Below are positions 1 through 6,229 of a DNA stretch of 22,506 nt, one piece after another; the first letter of the stretch is position 1, and every line of letters begins with the position of its first letter. The stretch lies in contig JAISAN010000270.1 of assembly GCA_031266635.1 (NCBI GenBank), positions 1 through 22,506 on the forward strand. Direction: 5' to 3'. A program made the translations under genes and the position numbers. The stretch is from Treponema sp. (GTDB lineage Bacteria > Spirochaetota > Spirochaetia > Treponematales > Breznakiellaceae). Below the pieces are notes generated by a model. That model saw only the letters and a program-made list of their open reading frames with translations. It ran no database searches and was not told the DNA's origin.

Positions 1-644
1 GCAAGATCATACCGGATCAGGGTGTGGATGCTGAGAGGCCCGCCGCCAAAATGGCCGTAAGCGCCAAAGGAGGACGGGGAATCGCCTCCCAAATCCAGGT
101 AGGGAAAATTGGGAAATTCCAGGCCCGTGTTTCCCAGTCCCACATACTGAACCGCTTCTCCCGGCAGGCCCCGGTAGCCTGCCCGGTAGGTGTTCAGGTT
201 ATAGTCGTCCAGAAAACTTGCCTCCACAAACCAGCGATCCCGGATCCACAGGGAAAGGGTTAAATCAGCCTCCTGCCGAAAGAGGATTGGCGAATCCGGG
301 GAGGTGGCGGCGGTCCCCAGGGGAGTACGGGACAGGCCCCAGTTGCCGCTTAAAGTTCCCTTCCAGTACCCCGACACCTGGAGAGAAACATCCGAATCCC
401 CCAGTTTGAGGGACGCCAATTCGGCGTTTGCCTCGTGTTCCAAACGCCGGCGAAGACTGTCCACATCCAATTCCAGGGCGGGCCGTTCCAGCTCCCCTCC
501 GGGAACTTCGGCAACGGAAGTTTCCTCCTCCGCGGGAAGCAAAAAAAGGGAAGCGCAGAAAAACATCAAAAAAAAGAGGGGACAGGTCTCCGGCGGATGG
601 CGCAGCCCTCGAATGACGCGGAATAGTCTTCGCAGAATATACAT
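1..644 (-). CDS. Large exported protein, N-terminal part (cut by window edge)
   Basis: Reading the minus strand from the ATG at 644 gives 214 codons without a stop, up to the window edge, so the gene continues outside. The start is MYILRRLFRVIRG, followed by a hydrophobic stretch at about residues 24-37 that ends in LPAEEE and looks like a signal peptide with a long basic n-region. The mature part is rich in Gly, Asp and aromatic residues, with segments such as VSGYWKGTLSGNWGL and VGLGNTGLEFPNFPYLDL that suggest beta-rich surface or outer-membrane structure. There is no clear Shine-Dalgarno site. An internal ATG at codon 27 would leave a shorter signal peptide. The gene is divergent from the DUF503 gene. 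I do not recognise the family; a large outer-membrane or cell-surface protein is an inference from composition only. Confidence 0.7.
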   Translation of the reverse strand, partial: MYILRRLFRVIRGLRHPPETCPLFFLMFFCASLFLLPAEEETSVAEVPGGELERPALELDVDSLRRRLEHEANAELASLKLGDSDVSLQVSGYWKGTLSGNWGLSRTPLGTAATSPDSPILFRQEADLTLSLWIRDRWFVEASFLDDYNLNTYRAGYRGLPGEAVQYVGLGNTGLEFPNFPYLDLGGDSPSSFGAYGHFGGGPLSIHTLIRYDL

Positions 645-718
645 TTATAGTGTATAGTATAGTCGTATCCGGCTGGGTTTAGTCCAGTACGGCGGTGTTT
701 TTTTGAGGTGGCGGCGGT
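645..718. promoter_or_regulatory. Divergent promoter region
   Basis: This is the gap between the divergent genes starting at 644 and 719. On the minus strand a TATACT box lies about 10 bases before the 644 start codon, within a run of TATAC/TATAG repeats, so the mRNA for that gene would have a very short leader. For the plus gene, GAGGTG at 705-710 is a plausible ribosome binding site 8 bases before the ATG at 719, and it is preceded by seven T residues (698-704). No good -35 box was found for either direction. Confidence 0.35.
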
Positions 719-1006
719 ATGATAGTTTCCATGATTCAGATGATTTTTGAAATTCCCGATGTGGATAATATCAAGGAGAAGCGCCGGATTATCCGTTCCG
801 TCAAAGATAAGCTGCAGCGCCGTTTTCACCTGAGCGCCGCGGAGGTCGATCTCCAGGATTCTCTGGCCTTTGCCCAAATTGGCGGGGCCCTGGTATCCAA
901 CTCCCGGACTTTTGGCGAGTCGGTGCTTCAGAAAGCTTTTCAGATGATAGAACGGGAAATTCCTGTCCGTATTCAGGATATGAGTATTTTTTCAGAAGAA
1001 TTTTGA
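719..1006 (+). CDS. DUF503 (YlxP-like) family protein
   Basis: This 95-residue protein covers the full usual length of the DUF503 family. It has the typical opening (beta strand, IPDVDNIKEKRRIIRSVKDKL), then the RFHLSAAEVDLQDS segment, a Gly-rich ALVSNS turn and a C-terminal helix and strand. In many bacteria the family member (ylxP) sits between infB and rbfA, and a role near ribosome maturation has been suggested, but the biochemical function is unknown. Here it stands away from those genes and precedes a lipoprotein by 75 bases. The start at 719 has a GAGGTG ribosome binding site at 705. A strong hairpin follows the stop codon, so it may be transcribed alone. Confidence 0.85.
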   Translation: MIVSMIQMIFEIPDVDNIKEKRRIIRSVKDKLQRRFHLSAAEVDLQDSLAFAQIGGALVSNSRTFGESVLQKAFQMIEREIPVRIQDMSIFSEEF

Positions 1007-1016
1007 AATCGCAAGA

Positions 1017-1059
1017 TTGAGGCTGTTCCAAAACCCGGTTGGTTTTTGAACAGCCTCGA
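1017..1059. terminator. Long hairpin after DUF503 gene (terminator or intergenic repeat)
   Basis: GAGGCTGTTC (1019-1028) pairs perfectly with GAACAGCCTC (1048-1057). Inside it AAAACC (1030-1035) pairs with GGTTTT (1041-1046), with one C/T mismatch between the two stems and a 5-base loop. Two outer positions can also pair (T-A and a T-G wobble). There is no T-run on the plus-strand side, so it is not a classic intrinsic terminator. The left-arm string GGCTGTTCCAAAA recurs at 14150-14162. Confidence 0.6.
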
Positions 1060-1081
1060 GTAAAAAAGAAAAGGAAAATTC

Positions 1082-1732
1082 ATGAACCCTTTGGTAAAAT
1101 TTTTTCCCCTGCTCGGTGTTTTTATCCTGGGCTCCTGTATTGGCATTGAGGCCGGTATCAGCGTCCGGGGAGACGGTTCCGGGACTATGCGTCTTGAGTA
1201 CCGTATTTCCCGGCTGGCCGAATCGCTGGGGAAACTCGACGGCAACGAAGGCTGGCAGACCGTGCCGCTGGGCCGGGCGGACTTTGAACGCAGCCTGGAA
1301 CGGCTTCCCGGTTTGCGGCTGGTTTCTTTTTCGTCAAAAGACGACGGCACGGATCTGATTACCCGGGCGGAACTGGAATTCAAAGATATAAAAGACCTGA
1401 TTCCCTTTCTTGCCGGGGCAGGGCAGGGCGCCGCTCTGGTTGAGGAAAACGGTAAAAAACGGCTTTCGCTTATCGTTTTTCCCGGCGCGGGGGAGGGAGA
1501 CGGGGAATTGCTGTCTCTGGTGCGGGAGCTTGCCCGGCCGTATACGTTTGCCCTGAGTTTCAGCGCTCCCGGCGCGGTGGAACTTGGCCTTACCGATGGC
1601 AGAGGAATGTCCCGTGCCGCGGCGGAGGGGGTTTTGATAGAAAGCTCAGGGAAAAAATCTTCCCTTTCGGTTAATGTGGGGGATCTGCTCTCCTCCCCGG
1701 AAGGCCTCGGCGCGGAAATTATCTGGCATTGA
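1082..1732 (+). CDS. Putative lipoprotein, LppM-like flavour
   Basis: This 216-residue protein begins with a short basic/hydrophobic signal sequence ending in the lipobox FILGSC, so Cys19 would be lipidated and the protein anchored in the periplasm-facing or outer membrane. The mature part starts GIEAGISVRGDGSGTMRLEYRISRLAESLG. A strand, 'DGSG turn', strand arrangement like this is reminiscent of LppM/DUF3153-type lipoproteins, but the match is only by eye. The rest alternates strands and helices with no catalytic motif visible. AAGGA at 1070-1074 is a good ribosome binding site for the ATG at 1082. It lies downstream of the DUF503 gene, separated by a strong hairpin, and converges with the small Cys-rich lipoprotein. 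Confidence 0.75.
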   Translation: MNPLVKFFPLLGVFILGSCIGIEAGISVRGDGSGTMRLEYRISRLAESLGKLDGNEGWQTVPLGRADFERSLERLPGLRLVSFSSKDDGTDLITRAELEFKDIKDLIPFLAGAGQGAALVEENGKKRLSLIVFPGAGEGDGELLSLVRELARPYTFALSFSAPGAVELGLTDGRGMSRAAAEGVLIESSGKKSSLSVNVGDLLSSPEGLGAEIIWH

Positions 1733-1803
1733 ATATAGTGATAATTAAGACTAAACAGTATATTTTAGAAATTTACCACGAAGCCGGACAAACCCTAATT
1801 AGA

Positions 1804-1837
1804 GTCTGTCCATAATGTAGACACATTGTGGACAGAC
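1804..1837. terminator. Strong hairpin between convergent genes
   Basis: GTCTGTCCA (1804-1812) and TGGACAGAC (1829-1837) pair perfectly. The pairing continues inward through a T-G wobble and AATGT/ACATT, giving a 15-bp stem with the 4-base loop AGAC at 1819-1822. It lies between the plus-strand lipoprotein ending at 1732 and the minus-strand gene ending at 1849, so a bidirectional terminator is the simplest reading. No long T-run follows on either side, and it could instead be a dispersed palindromic repeat. Confidence 0.55.
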
Positions 1838-1848
1838 CACCTTAAAAA

Positions 1849-2058
1849 TTAATCGCAATTGCACCTGTTTCCGGTGTCTGCGGCACAACCCGATCTTCCA
1901 CAGTAATATTGATTATTTGCGGCAGAACAATTGTTTTCATCATCACATGTTTTCTTGTTTAGATTACACCCCGCCAGAATCAGACCAAATGCCAGCAGAA
2001 CTGCCAACAATCCCACCACCTTACCGGCGGTTTTCAGAAAAATAATGTTTTTCTTCAT
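1849..2058 (-). CDS. Small Cys-rich lipoprotein (69 aa)
   Basis: The peptide starts MKKNIIFLK, has one hydrophobic segment (about residues 14-29) and the lipobox ILAGC, making Cys31 the lipidation site. The mature peptide is only 39 residues, Asn- and Asp-rich, and carries six further cysteines (38, 44, 53, 58, 66, 68) with spacing C-x5-C-x8-C-x4-C-x7-C-x-C. An even number of closely spaced cysteines in an exported peptide suggests a disulfide knot or a metal site; this is inference. AAGGAG lies 7 bases before the ATG, a strong ribosome binding site that supports translation. The neighbours are unrelated. I do not recognise a family. Such peptides are easily missed by annotation pipelines. 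Confidence 0.7.
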   Translation of the reverse strand: MKKNIIFLKTAGKVVGLLAVLLAFGLILAGCNLNKKTCDDENNCSAANNQYYCGRSGCAADTGNRCNCD

Positions 2059-2436
2059 CGAAAAACTCCTTATACTGGAGGCGGGGACGGGGTTTAGGCT
2101 ATGGGGCTCAGGCGCTTATCAGTGCTAACAGACACCGCCGGAACCTTCTTTACCTCGTCCCTTTTCCCCACCTCTTCCAAAATAAGATGTACCCGCCTTA
2201 GGGCAGGCCCGCAATTTGTCTGTTGCAAATTGCTATGTGTTTCCGTTAAAACGGATTGACACCCCAATACAATACAAATCACATCTCAAATCGCCGCAAA
2301 AGGGCAAATTTCCCTAATTTAGGCTTAGATTTCGGAAGAAATTACTCAATAAACTATAAATTAAGTAGTAATTTATTATATTATATATAATTTGTCAAGC
2401 AGGAAAAAAAAATTACTATTACCGCATAGGTAATAA
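2059..2436. other. 378-bp intergenic region, AT-rich on the right
   Basis: No convincing gene was found here. The left half holds a perfect 8-bp dyad, GCAATTTG (2211-2218) with CAAATTGC (2226-2233) around a 7-base loop, next to a short GGGC-AG-GCCC palindrome, so it may be structured as RNA. The right half (from about 2330) is strongly AT-rich and contains the promoter region of the XRE gene. ATTACT/AGTAAT half-sites occur at 2341-2346, 2367-2372 (inverted) and 2412-2417. The only open frame, 2094-2282 on the minus strand, needs a GTG start without a ribosome binding site and was not called. Confidence 0.5.
2386..2436 (+). promoter_or_regulatory. Candidate promoter and autoregulatory operator of the XRE gene
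   Basis: TATTACC (2417-2423) and GGTAATA (2429-2435) form a 7-bp inverted repeat with a 5-base spacer that ends one base before the ATG at 2437. A TTGTCA box (2392-2397) and a TACTAT box (2414-2419) are 16 bases apart and would place the transcription start near 2426, inside the dyad, leaving a leader of about ten bases. A second possible -10 box, TATAAT, is at 2386-2391. Related ATTAC half-sites lie upstream. The arrangement fits repression of the gene by its own product, which is an inference. Confidence 0.45.
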
Positions 2437-2757
2437 ATGGAACGACTTGGAGAGATTCTTGCTAAAAATATGAAGAAATACCGCCGGAAATGTGGTATTT
2501 CCCAGGCTCAACTGGCTGAAAATGTTGATGTGTCCACGCATCATATTGGCATGATAGAACTTGCCCGCAATTTTCCCACCTTAGACCTTGTGGAACGTAT
2601 CGCCAACGCTCTGGACATCGAAATTTATCAACTGTTTTTAGAACCTCATTCCCCCAATGAAGAACTTGAGCAGCTTCGGCAGGAGATTAGGGACGATATG
2701 AAGCAATTGCTTAATGATTTTCTGGAAAAAAACCTTTCCGGCAAATGTATGGACTAG
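2437..2757 (+). CDS. XRE-family helix-turn-helix regulator
   Basis: This 106-residue protein is a small DNA-binding regulator. Residues about 7-63 form a five-helix XRE/Cro-CI domain: LAKNMKKYRRKCGISQAQLA (helices 1-2), NVDVSTHHIGMIELARNFP (recognition helix and following loop), then LDLVERIANALDIEIYQLF. The C-terminal tail (about 70-106) is charged and helical, with heptad-like leucines (LEQLRQEIRDDMKQLLNDFLEKNL), and could dimerise. There is no clear Shine-Dalgarno site; an operator-like dyad occupies that position. The stop codon lies inside the left terminal inverted repeat of the element at 2753-2951, so the last residues may have been set by an insertion. Base composition is more AT-rich than the flanking genes. 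Target genes are unknown; autoregulation is likely. Confidence 0.88.
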   Translation: MERLGEILAKNMKKYRRKCGISQAQLAENVDVSTHHIGMIELARNFPTLDLVERIANALDIEIYQLFLEPHSPNEELEQLRQEIRDDMKQLLNDFLEKNLSGKCMD

Positions 2758-2951
2758 TATCTTGTAAAGTCTAAAAAATTGATTAAGAGAACCGCAAAGG
2801 ACACCAAGATTTACGCAGAGGACGCAAAGAAAGAAAACTATGGAAAAATCTTTGAGAACGCGAACCTACGGTTCGATGCGTATGCTTTGCGTCCTTTGCG
2901 TTAAATTCTTCATTGCGTTATCCTGCAAATTAGTGTTTACAAGGTATTAGT
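2753..2951. repeat. MITE-like element with 16-bp terminal inverted repeats
   Basis: The left end ACTAGTATCTTGTAAA (2753-2768) matches the reverse complement of the right end, TTTACAAGGTATTAGT (2936-2951), at 14 of 16 positions. A second inverted pair lies inside: AACCGCAAAGGA and GACGCAAAG (2790-2828) face CTTTGCGTCCTTTGCGTT (2885-2902). A perfect small hairpin, CGAACC-TAC-GGTTCG, is at 2861-2875. No open reading frame of note and no obvious target-site duplication were seen. The left end overlaps the XRE stop codon (TAG 2755-2757). The GCAAAGGACGCAAAG core resembles intergenic repeats known in several bacterial genomes. It could also act as a terminator between the convergent flanking genes. 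Confidence 0.6.
2861..2875. repeat. CGAACC-TAC-GGTTCG hairpin, copy 1
   Basis: A 6-bp perfect stem with a 3-base loop. The same stem with loop TCC instead of TAC occurs at 10247-10261, and the two copies match at 14 of 15 bases. Both are outside the genes called here. It may be a small dispersed palindromic repeat. Confidence 0.5.
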
Positions 2952-3024
2952 ATCAAGACAGCAGAGAAAATGTGGTTTCGTCTTTCCCGTCTGAATCCAG
3001 GCGTGCTCGTTCAAAGCTGAAGTT

Positions 3025-4674
3025 TTAATGAGCCGCGATAAGCAAAATAATACCCAGGATCAGGGCAAGGCCCAGGAGCACAAAAAAAGGAATTAAGCGG
3101 CGGTAAATGGTTGGTTTTTCCCGCCGGCTTAAAGCTATGCCCCGCTTAAAAAGCAGGACAAAGGGGAGAAGCGCCAAAATCATCATCGCGGCGGGGAAGG
3201 GGCGGTTGGAAAGCAGGAATTCCCCCAGGCCGCCGTAGCCGGAACGGATTGAAAATATACCGGCGATAAACCCGTAAAAGGGGGCCAATGCCGCGCAGCA
3301 GTACACCGGCACCGGATGTTTTATGCAGGCTCCCAAAAAAATGAGCAGGAACGCCGCCGTAAAAAACGGGACAAAGCATATATCCAGCCAGGCGGCGGCC
3401 AGGGTGTCCAGGACAATCAGCAGGAGCGCGGCGGCGCCGTAAAAATTGGCCCGCAGGGATATTCGGTATCTCCCCAGGGGGATGGAGATCAGGGCAAAAA
3501 AACCGAGCCCCAGGATTATCTTCCAGAGCGCCCAGCCGTATAGCATGATTACCCGGTTTTCCCCTTTTCCGGCCAGGATGGAAGCCGCCAGGCCCGCCCC
3601 CTCAAGGGCGGCAAAGAACAGGAGAAACAAGCCGGGGATTACCCAGAAACAGCGGAAAAAAACCAGAATCCGGGCCGGACTCGGCGGGCGAAACTTTGTG
3701 TATGCCAGGAGCCCTCCAAAAAAAAGAGCGGCGATCAGAAGCAGCAGGAGAATTATACGATCCTGGGAAAGAAAAAAATGGCTGTTCCGCAGGGGGATGA
3801 TTATATAGTGGTAATCCGGATTTTCACCGGGGGGTTCAAGAGACCCGGCGTAATCGAGGATCAGCTCCGCCAGGGTATCGCCGGATATTCGCCCCTGGGC
3901 ATCTGTATCCAAAGCGCCGGAGCCGGAAAAAACAAGGGCCCGGATCTCCTGTTCCTGGGTAAAACGCAGAATTTCAGGCCCGCCGGCAAACCCGAGTTTA
4001 TACAATTCATTAAAGGGTACCGCAAACTCATAGGGAATATTTAGGGAACCCAGAAGGTCCGGTAATCCCTTGAGGGCGTCCAGCGGGGCGATGGTCCGGG
4101 ATGTTCCGTGGCGGATCCGGAGCAGCCGGGGCGCGCGGTCAAAATCAAAATACCAGAAAACAATTTGCTCCGGTTCTTCGATAGTATCGCCCGGGACGGA
4201 TAATTTTCCCGCCGCCTGGATGTCCTGTTCCCCCAGCAGCGCTATAAGCAGATCGACGGGGAGTCCCCGTCCCTCAGCCTGCCGGGCGCGGATCCGGCCG
4301 GTCAGTGCCAGCGTCGTCCTGAGCGGGTAGCTCATGCCGTCCGCAGGCTCATCTTCCCCGGGCGGCGTTCCGTTTTCAAGGGGAAAGGCGGCGATCATCA
4401 AAGGCAATTCCCCGGAATCCGGCGCTTCTCCGTCCGCTCCGGCGTTTCCGGGGAAAGACAATAAAAGGGAAAAACCCGTTTTCCCGGCCCCGGTTTCATT
4501 TTCTTCCTCCGGGCCGGAAAACAAAAAGCCCTGCTCAACGGATACGTCCCAGTCTTTCAGACGACGGGTAAATTCCTCCAGCCCCTTCTTTCCGTTCTGG
4601 GGATAGGCCAAAACCGGAACCAGAAAAATCAGGCCTATGAGAAAAACGGTAAAGCCGGGACGGAATTTGCTCAC
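3025..4674 (-). CDS. Exported-domain multi-pass membrane protein, unknown function
   Basis: This 549-residue protein has an N-terminal signal or anchor segment (about 7-23, ending LAYPQN). A roughly 280-residue hydrophilic domain predicted to lie outside the cytoplasm comes next. The C-terminal half is strongly hydrophobic, with seven or eight transmembrane segments from about residue 305 to the end (for example IILLLLLIAALFFGG and LLGLALILGIILLIAAH). No catalytic motif was recognised. The start is GTG at 4674: the nearby ATG at 4685 runs into a stop after four codons and no other in-frame start was seen upstream. AAGGA precedes the start by about 14 bases, a long spacing. It is divergent from the lipoprotein gene at 4809. 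I cannot name a family. The architecture resembles sensor or assembly proteins with a periplasmic domain, but that is only a guess. Confidence 0.7.
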   Translation of the reverse strand: MSKFRPGFTVFLIGLIFLVPVLAYPQNGKKGLEEFTRRLKDWDVSVEQGFLFSGPEEENETGAGKTGFSLLLSFPGNAGADGEAPDSGELPLMIAAFPLENGTPPGEDEPADGMSYPLRTTLALTGRIRARQAEGRGLPVDLLIALLGEQDIQAAGKLSVPGDTIEEPEQIVFWYFDFDRAPRLLRIRHGTSRTIAPLDALKGLPDLLGSLNIPYEFAVPFNELYKLGFAGGPEILRFTQEQEIRALVFSGSGALDTDAQGRISGDTLAELILDYAGSLEPPGENPDYHYIIIPLRNSHFFLSQDRIILLLLLIAALFFGGLLAYTKFRPPSPARILVFFRCFWVIPGLFLLFFAALEGAGLAASILAGKGENRVIMLYGWALWKIILGLGFFALISIPLGRYRISLRANFYGAAALLLIVLDTLAAAWLDICFVPFFTAAFLLIFLGACIKHPVPVYCCAALAPFYGFIAGIFSIRSGYGGLGEFLLSNRPFPAAMMILALLPFVLLFKRGIALSRREKPTIYRRLIPFFVLLGLALILGIILLIAAH

Positions 4675-4808
4675 CGGTAAAACATAGTCCTTGTATACTC
4701 CGCCGTCAACGTATTGGGAACCGCTAAAAATTCCGGTTTGTTACGGCCCCGAATTCCGTATTGTAAAAGGAGGAATCAAAGGCTATATTTTAAGCGGAGG
4801 TTTTTTTG
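4675..4808. promoter_or_regulatory. Divergent intergenic region with promoter-like boxes
   Basis: This 134-base gap separates two divergent genes. On the plus strand TTGTTA (4738-4743) and TATTGT (4759-4764) are 15 bases apart, short for a sigma-70 promoter. AAAGGAGG near 4766-4773 resembles a strong Shine-Dalgarno site but has no usable start codon behind it. AGCGGAGG just before 4801 serves the actual gene. TATACT at 4693-4698 is another -10-like box. Confidence 0.3.
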
Positions 4809-5480
4809 GTGAACGGCGGTTTTTTTTCTCTGCGGAGCCTGTGTTTTCGGCTTTGTATTTTGGGAATTTTGCTGGTCCTTCCCTCCTGTTCCCGGTCAGA
4901 ACCCAGGATAAGCTACGGCTTTATTTCTCTGGTGTATTACCAGGAACCTGAAAGGCCGGAGGAACGGTTTTCTTTTTTTATCATCCCCGATGATGATGAC
5001 GGGATCGAAAATCTCGCCGATTTGTATCTCTACCATGATCAGGAACAGCTTCGCTGGCAGATCCGGAGTGAGGACTGGGTTAGCTACGAGCAGGATGGTC
5101 AGACATGGATAGGGAGCCGCAGTATCGCCATGACCGGGGACGAAAGCCTTCCCCGGGGCCAATACCGGGCGGTGCTGGTAAACAAGGGGGGCGAACGGTC
5201 GGAACGGCTCTTCAGTTTTGACGCCCCCGAAGAACCCCGGTTTCCCTTCCCCTTCGTCGCGCTTGTGGATGACCGTTACCGGATTGACTCCAATTATCCG
5301 GTGAACCGGTTTATCTGCTACGATGAACAGGGAAATATGATAAGCACCGTTACCATAGAAACGATAGAGGGGCAAATCACGGATTTGGGCCTTCCCTCAG
5401 AAGCCAGGGCCGTGGCCCTCTGGGCCGAAGACCCTGAATATTTTACATCGATCCTGACCGATGTGGTTCCCTTCCACTAA
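4809..5480 (+). CDS. Putative lipoprotein upstream of trmB
   Basis: From the GTG at 4809 the protein is 223 residues. A hydrophobic signal (about 11-24) ends in the lipobox LVLPSC, so Cys27 is the likely lipidation site. The GTG is preferred over a TTG three bases earlier because AGCGGAGG ends 8 bases before it. The mature domain looks like a compact beta-rich unit (GFISLVYYQEP, RFSFFIIPDDDDGIENL, GQYRAVLVNKGGERSERLFSF) with an acidic DDDD cluster at about residues 59-62. Such strand-rich lipoproteins are common in spirochaetes, but no named family was recognised. The stop codon is 5 bases before the trmB start, so the two are almost certainly co-transcribed. Confidence 0.72.
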   Translation: MNGGFFSLRSLCFRLCILGILLVLPSCSRSEPRISYGFISLVYYQEPERPEERFSFFIIPDDDDGIENLADLYLYHDQEQLRWQIRSEDWVSYEQDGQTWIGSRSIAMTGDESLPRGQYRAVLVNKGGERSERLFSFDAPEEPRFPFPFVALVDDRYRIDSNYPVNRFICYDEQGNMISTVTIETIEGQITDLGLPSEARAVALWAEDPEYFTSILTDVVPFH

Positions 5481-5485
5481 GAGCC

Positions 5486-6208
5486 ATGAGTAATGCGGAA
5501 CCTCTTGTCTCAGGCTGTTCCCCAGGCCGGCAAATAAAAAGTTATGTTCTCCGGGCCGGCCGGATAAGCGAGGCCCAGCGGCGTTCATGGGAGACCCTGG
5601 CCCCGGTCTATTGCATCCCCTTTGAAGAAGGGCCTCCGGATTTTTCATTGATTTTTGGCAACCACAATCCCCTGATCATCGAGATCGGTTTTGGCATGGG
5701 AATCGCCACCGCCCTGATTGCCGAAAAAAATCCCGGCAAAAATTATCTGGGCCTTGAAGTCCACCGGCCGGGGGTTGGGCGGCTGCTCTGGGAGATCGCC
5801 GGCCGGGGTCTTAAAAACATCCGTATTATCGAACATGACGCGGTGGAAGTCCTGGAAAAGATGATTCCCCCCGCCTCAGTGGCGGGCTTCCATGTTTTTT
5901 TTCCCGATCCCTGGCCGAAGAAACGGCACCATAAACGGCGGCTCATTACCCGGCCCTTTACGGATACCCTGGCCCTGAAACTCCGGCCCGGCGGTTATGT
6001 ATATATGGTTACCGACTGGGCGCATTACGCGGACTGGGCGCTGGCGGAACTTTCCGCCACTCCGGGCCTGGTAAATCCCCACCAGGGCTTTGCCCCGCCC
6101 CGGGATTGGCGGCCCCAAACCAAATTTGAGGCAAAAGGACTTGCCAAGGAACTTCAGACCCGGGAGTTGTATTTTGAAACCGCCCCGGCGGAACTTCCCG
6201 GGGTATAA
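5486..6208 (+). CDS. trmB: tRNA (guanine-N7-)-methyltransferase
   Basis: TrmB methylates N7 of G46 in the tRNA variable loop using S-adenosylmethionine, in the cytoplasm. The 240-residue protein has the SAM-binding segment IIEIGFGMG (about 64-72) and the acidic end of strand 2 in LGLEVHRPG (88-96). The family hallmark FFPDPWPKKRHHKRR is at 138-152. The C-terminal motif TKFEAKG (212-218) also fits. Length is normal for the family; the N-terminal 50 residues are less conserved and carry an extra VLRAGRISEAQRR segment often seen in bacterial TrmB. It begins 5 bases after the upstream lipoprotein, probably in the same transcript. A small GC hairpin follows the stop codon. Confidence 0.95.
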   Translation: MSNAEPLVSGCSPGRQIKSYVLRAGRISEAQRRSWETLAPVYCIPFEEGPPDFSLIFGNHNPLIIEIGFGMGIATALIAEKNPGKNYLGLEVHRPGVGRLLWEIAGRGLKNIRIIEHDAVEVLEKMIPPASVAGFHVFFPDPWPKKRHHKRRLITRPFTDTLALKLRPGGYVYMVTDWAHYADWALAELSATPGLVNPHQGFAPPRDWRPQTKFEAKGLAKELQTRELYFETAPAELPGV

Positions 6209-6224
6209 TTCCCCCGCAGGGGAA
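6209..6224. terminator. Hairpin between convergent trmB and the 6230-7111 gene
   Basis: TTCCCC (6209-6214) pairs with GGGGAA (6219-6224) around the loop CGCA. It begins directly after the trmB stop codon, and the convergent gene ends at 6230. A short A-run follows (a T-run on the minus strand is on the wrong side), so it is a weak bidirectional terminator candidate at best. Confidence 0.4.
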
Positions 6225-6229
6225 AACGC

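Noticed and set aside
2094..2282. 62-codon minus-strand frame in the AT-rich gap
   Set aside because: GTG start without a ribosome binding site, contains a strong DNA dyad, and no recognisable protein features.
2785..2905. Possible CRISPR-like repeats (GCAAAGGACGCAAAG units)
   Set aside because: Units are in inverted, not direct regular, arrangement; no uniform spacers and no cas genes.
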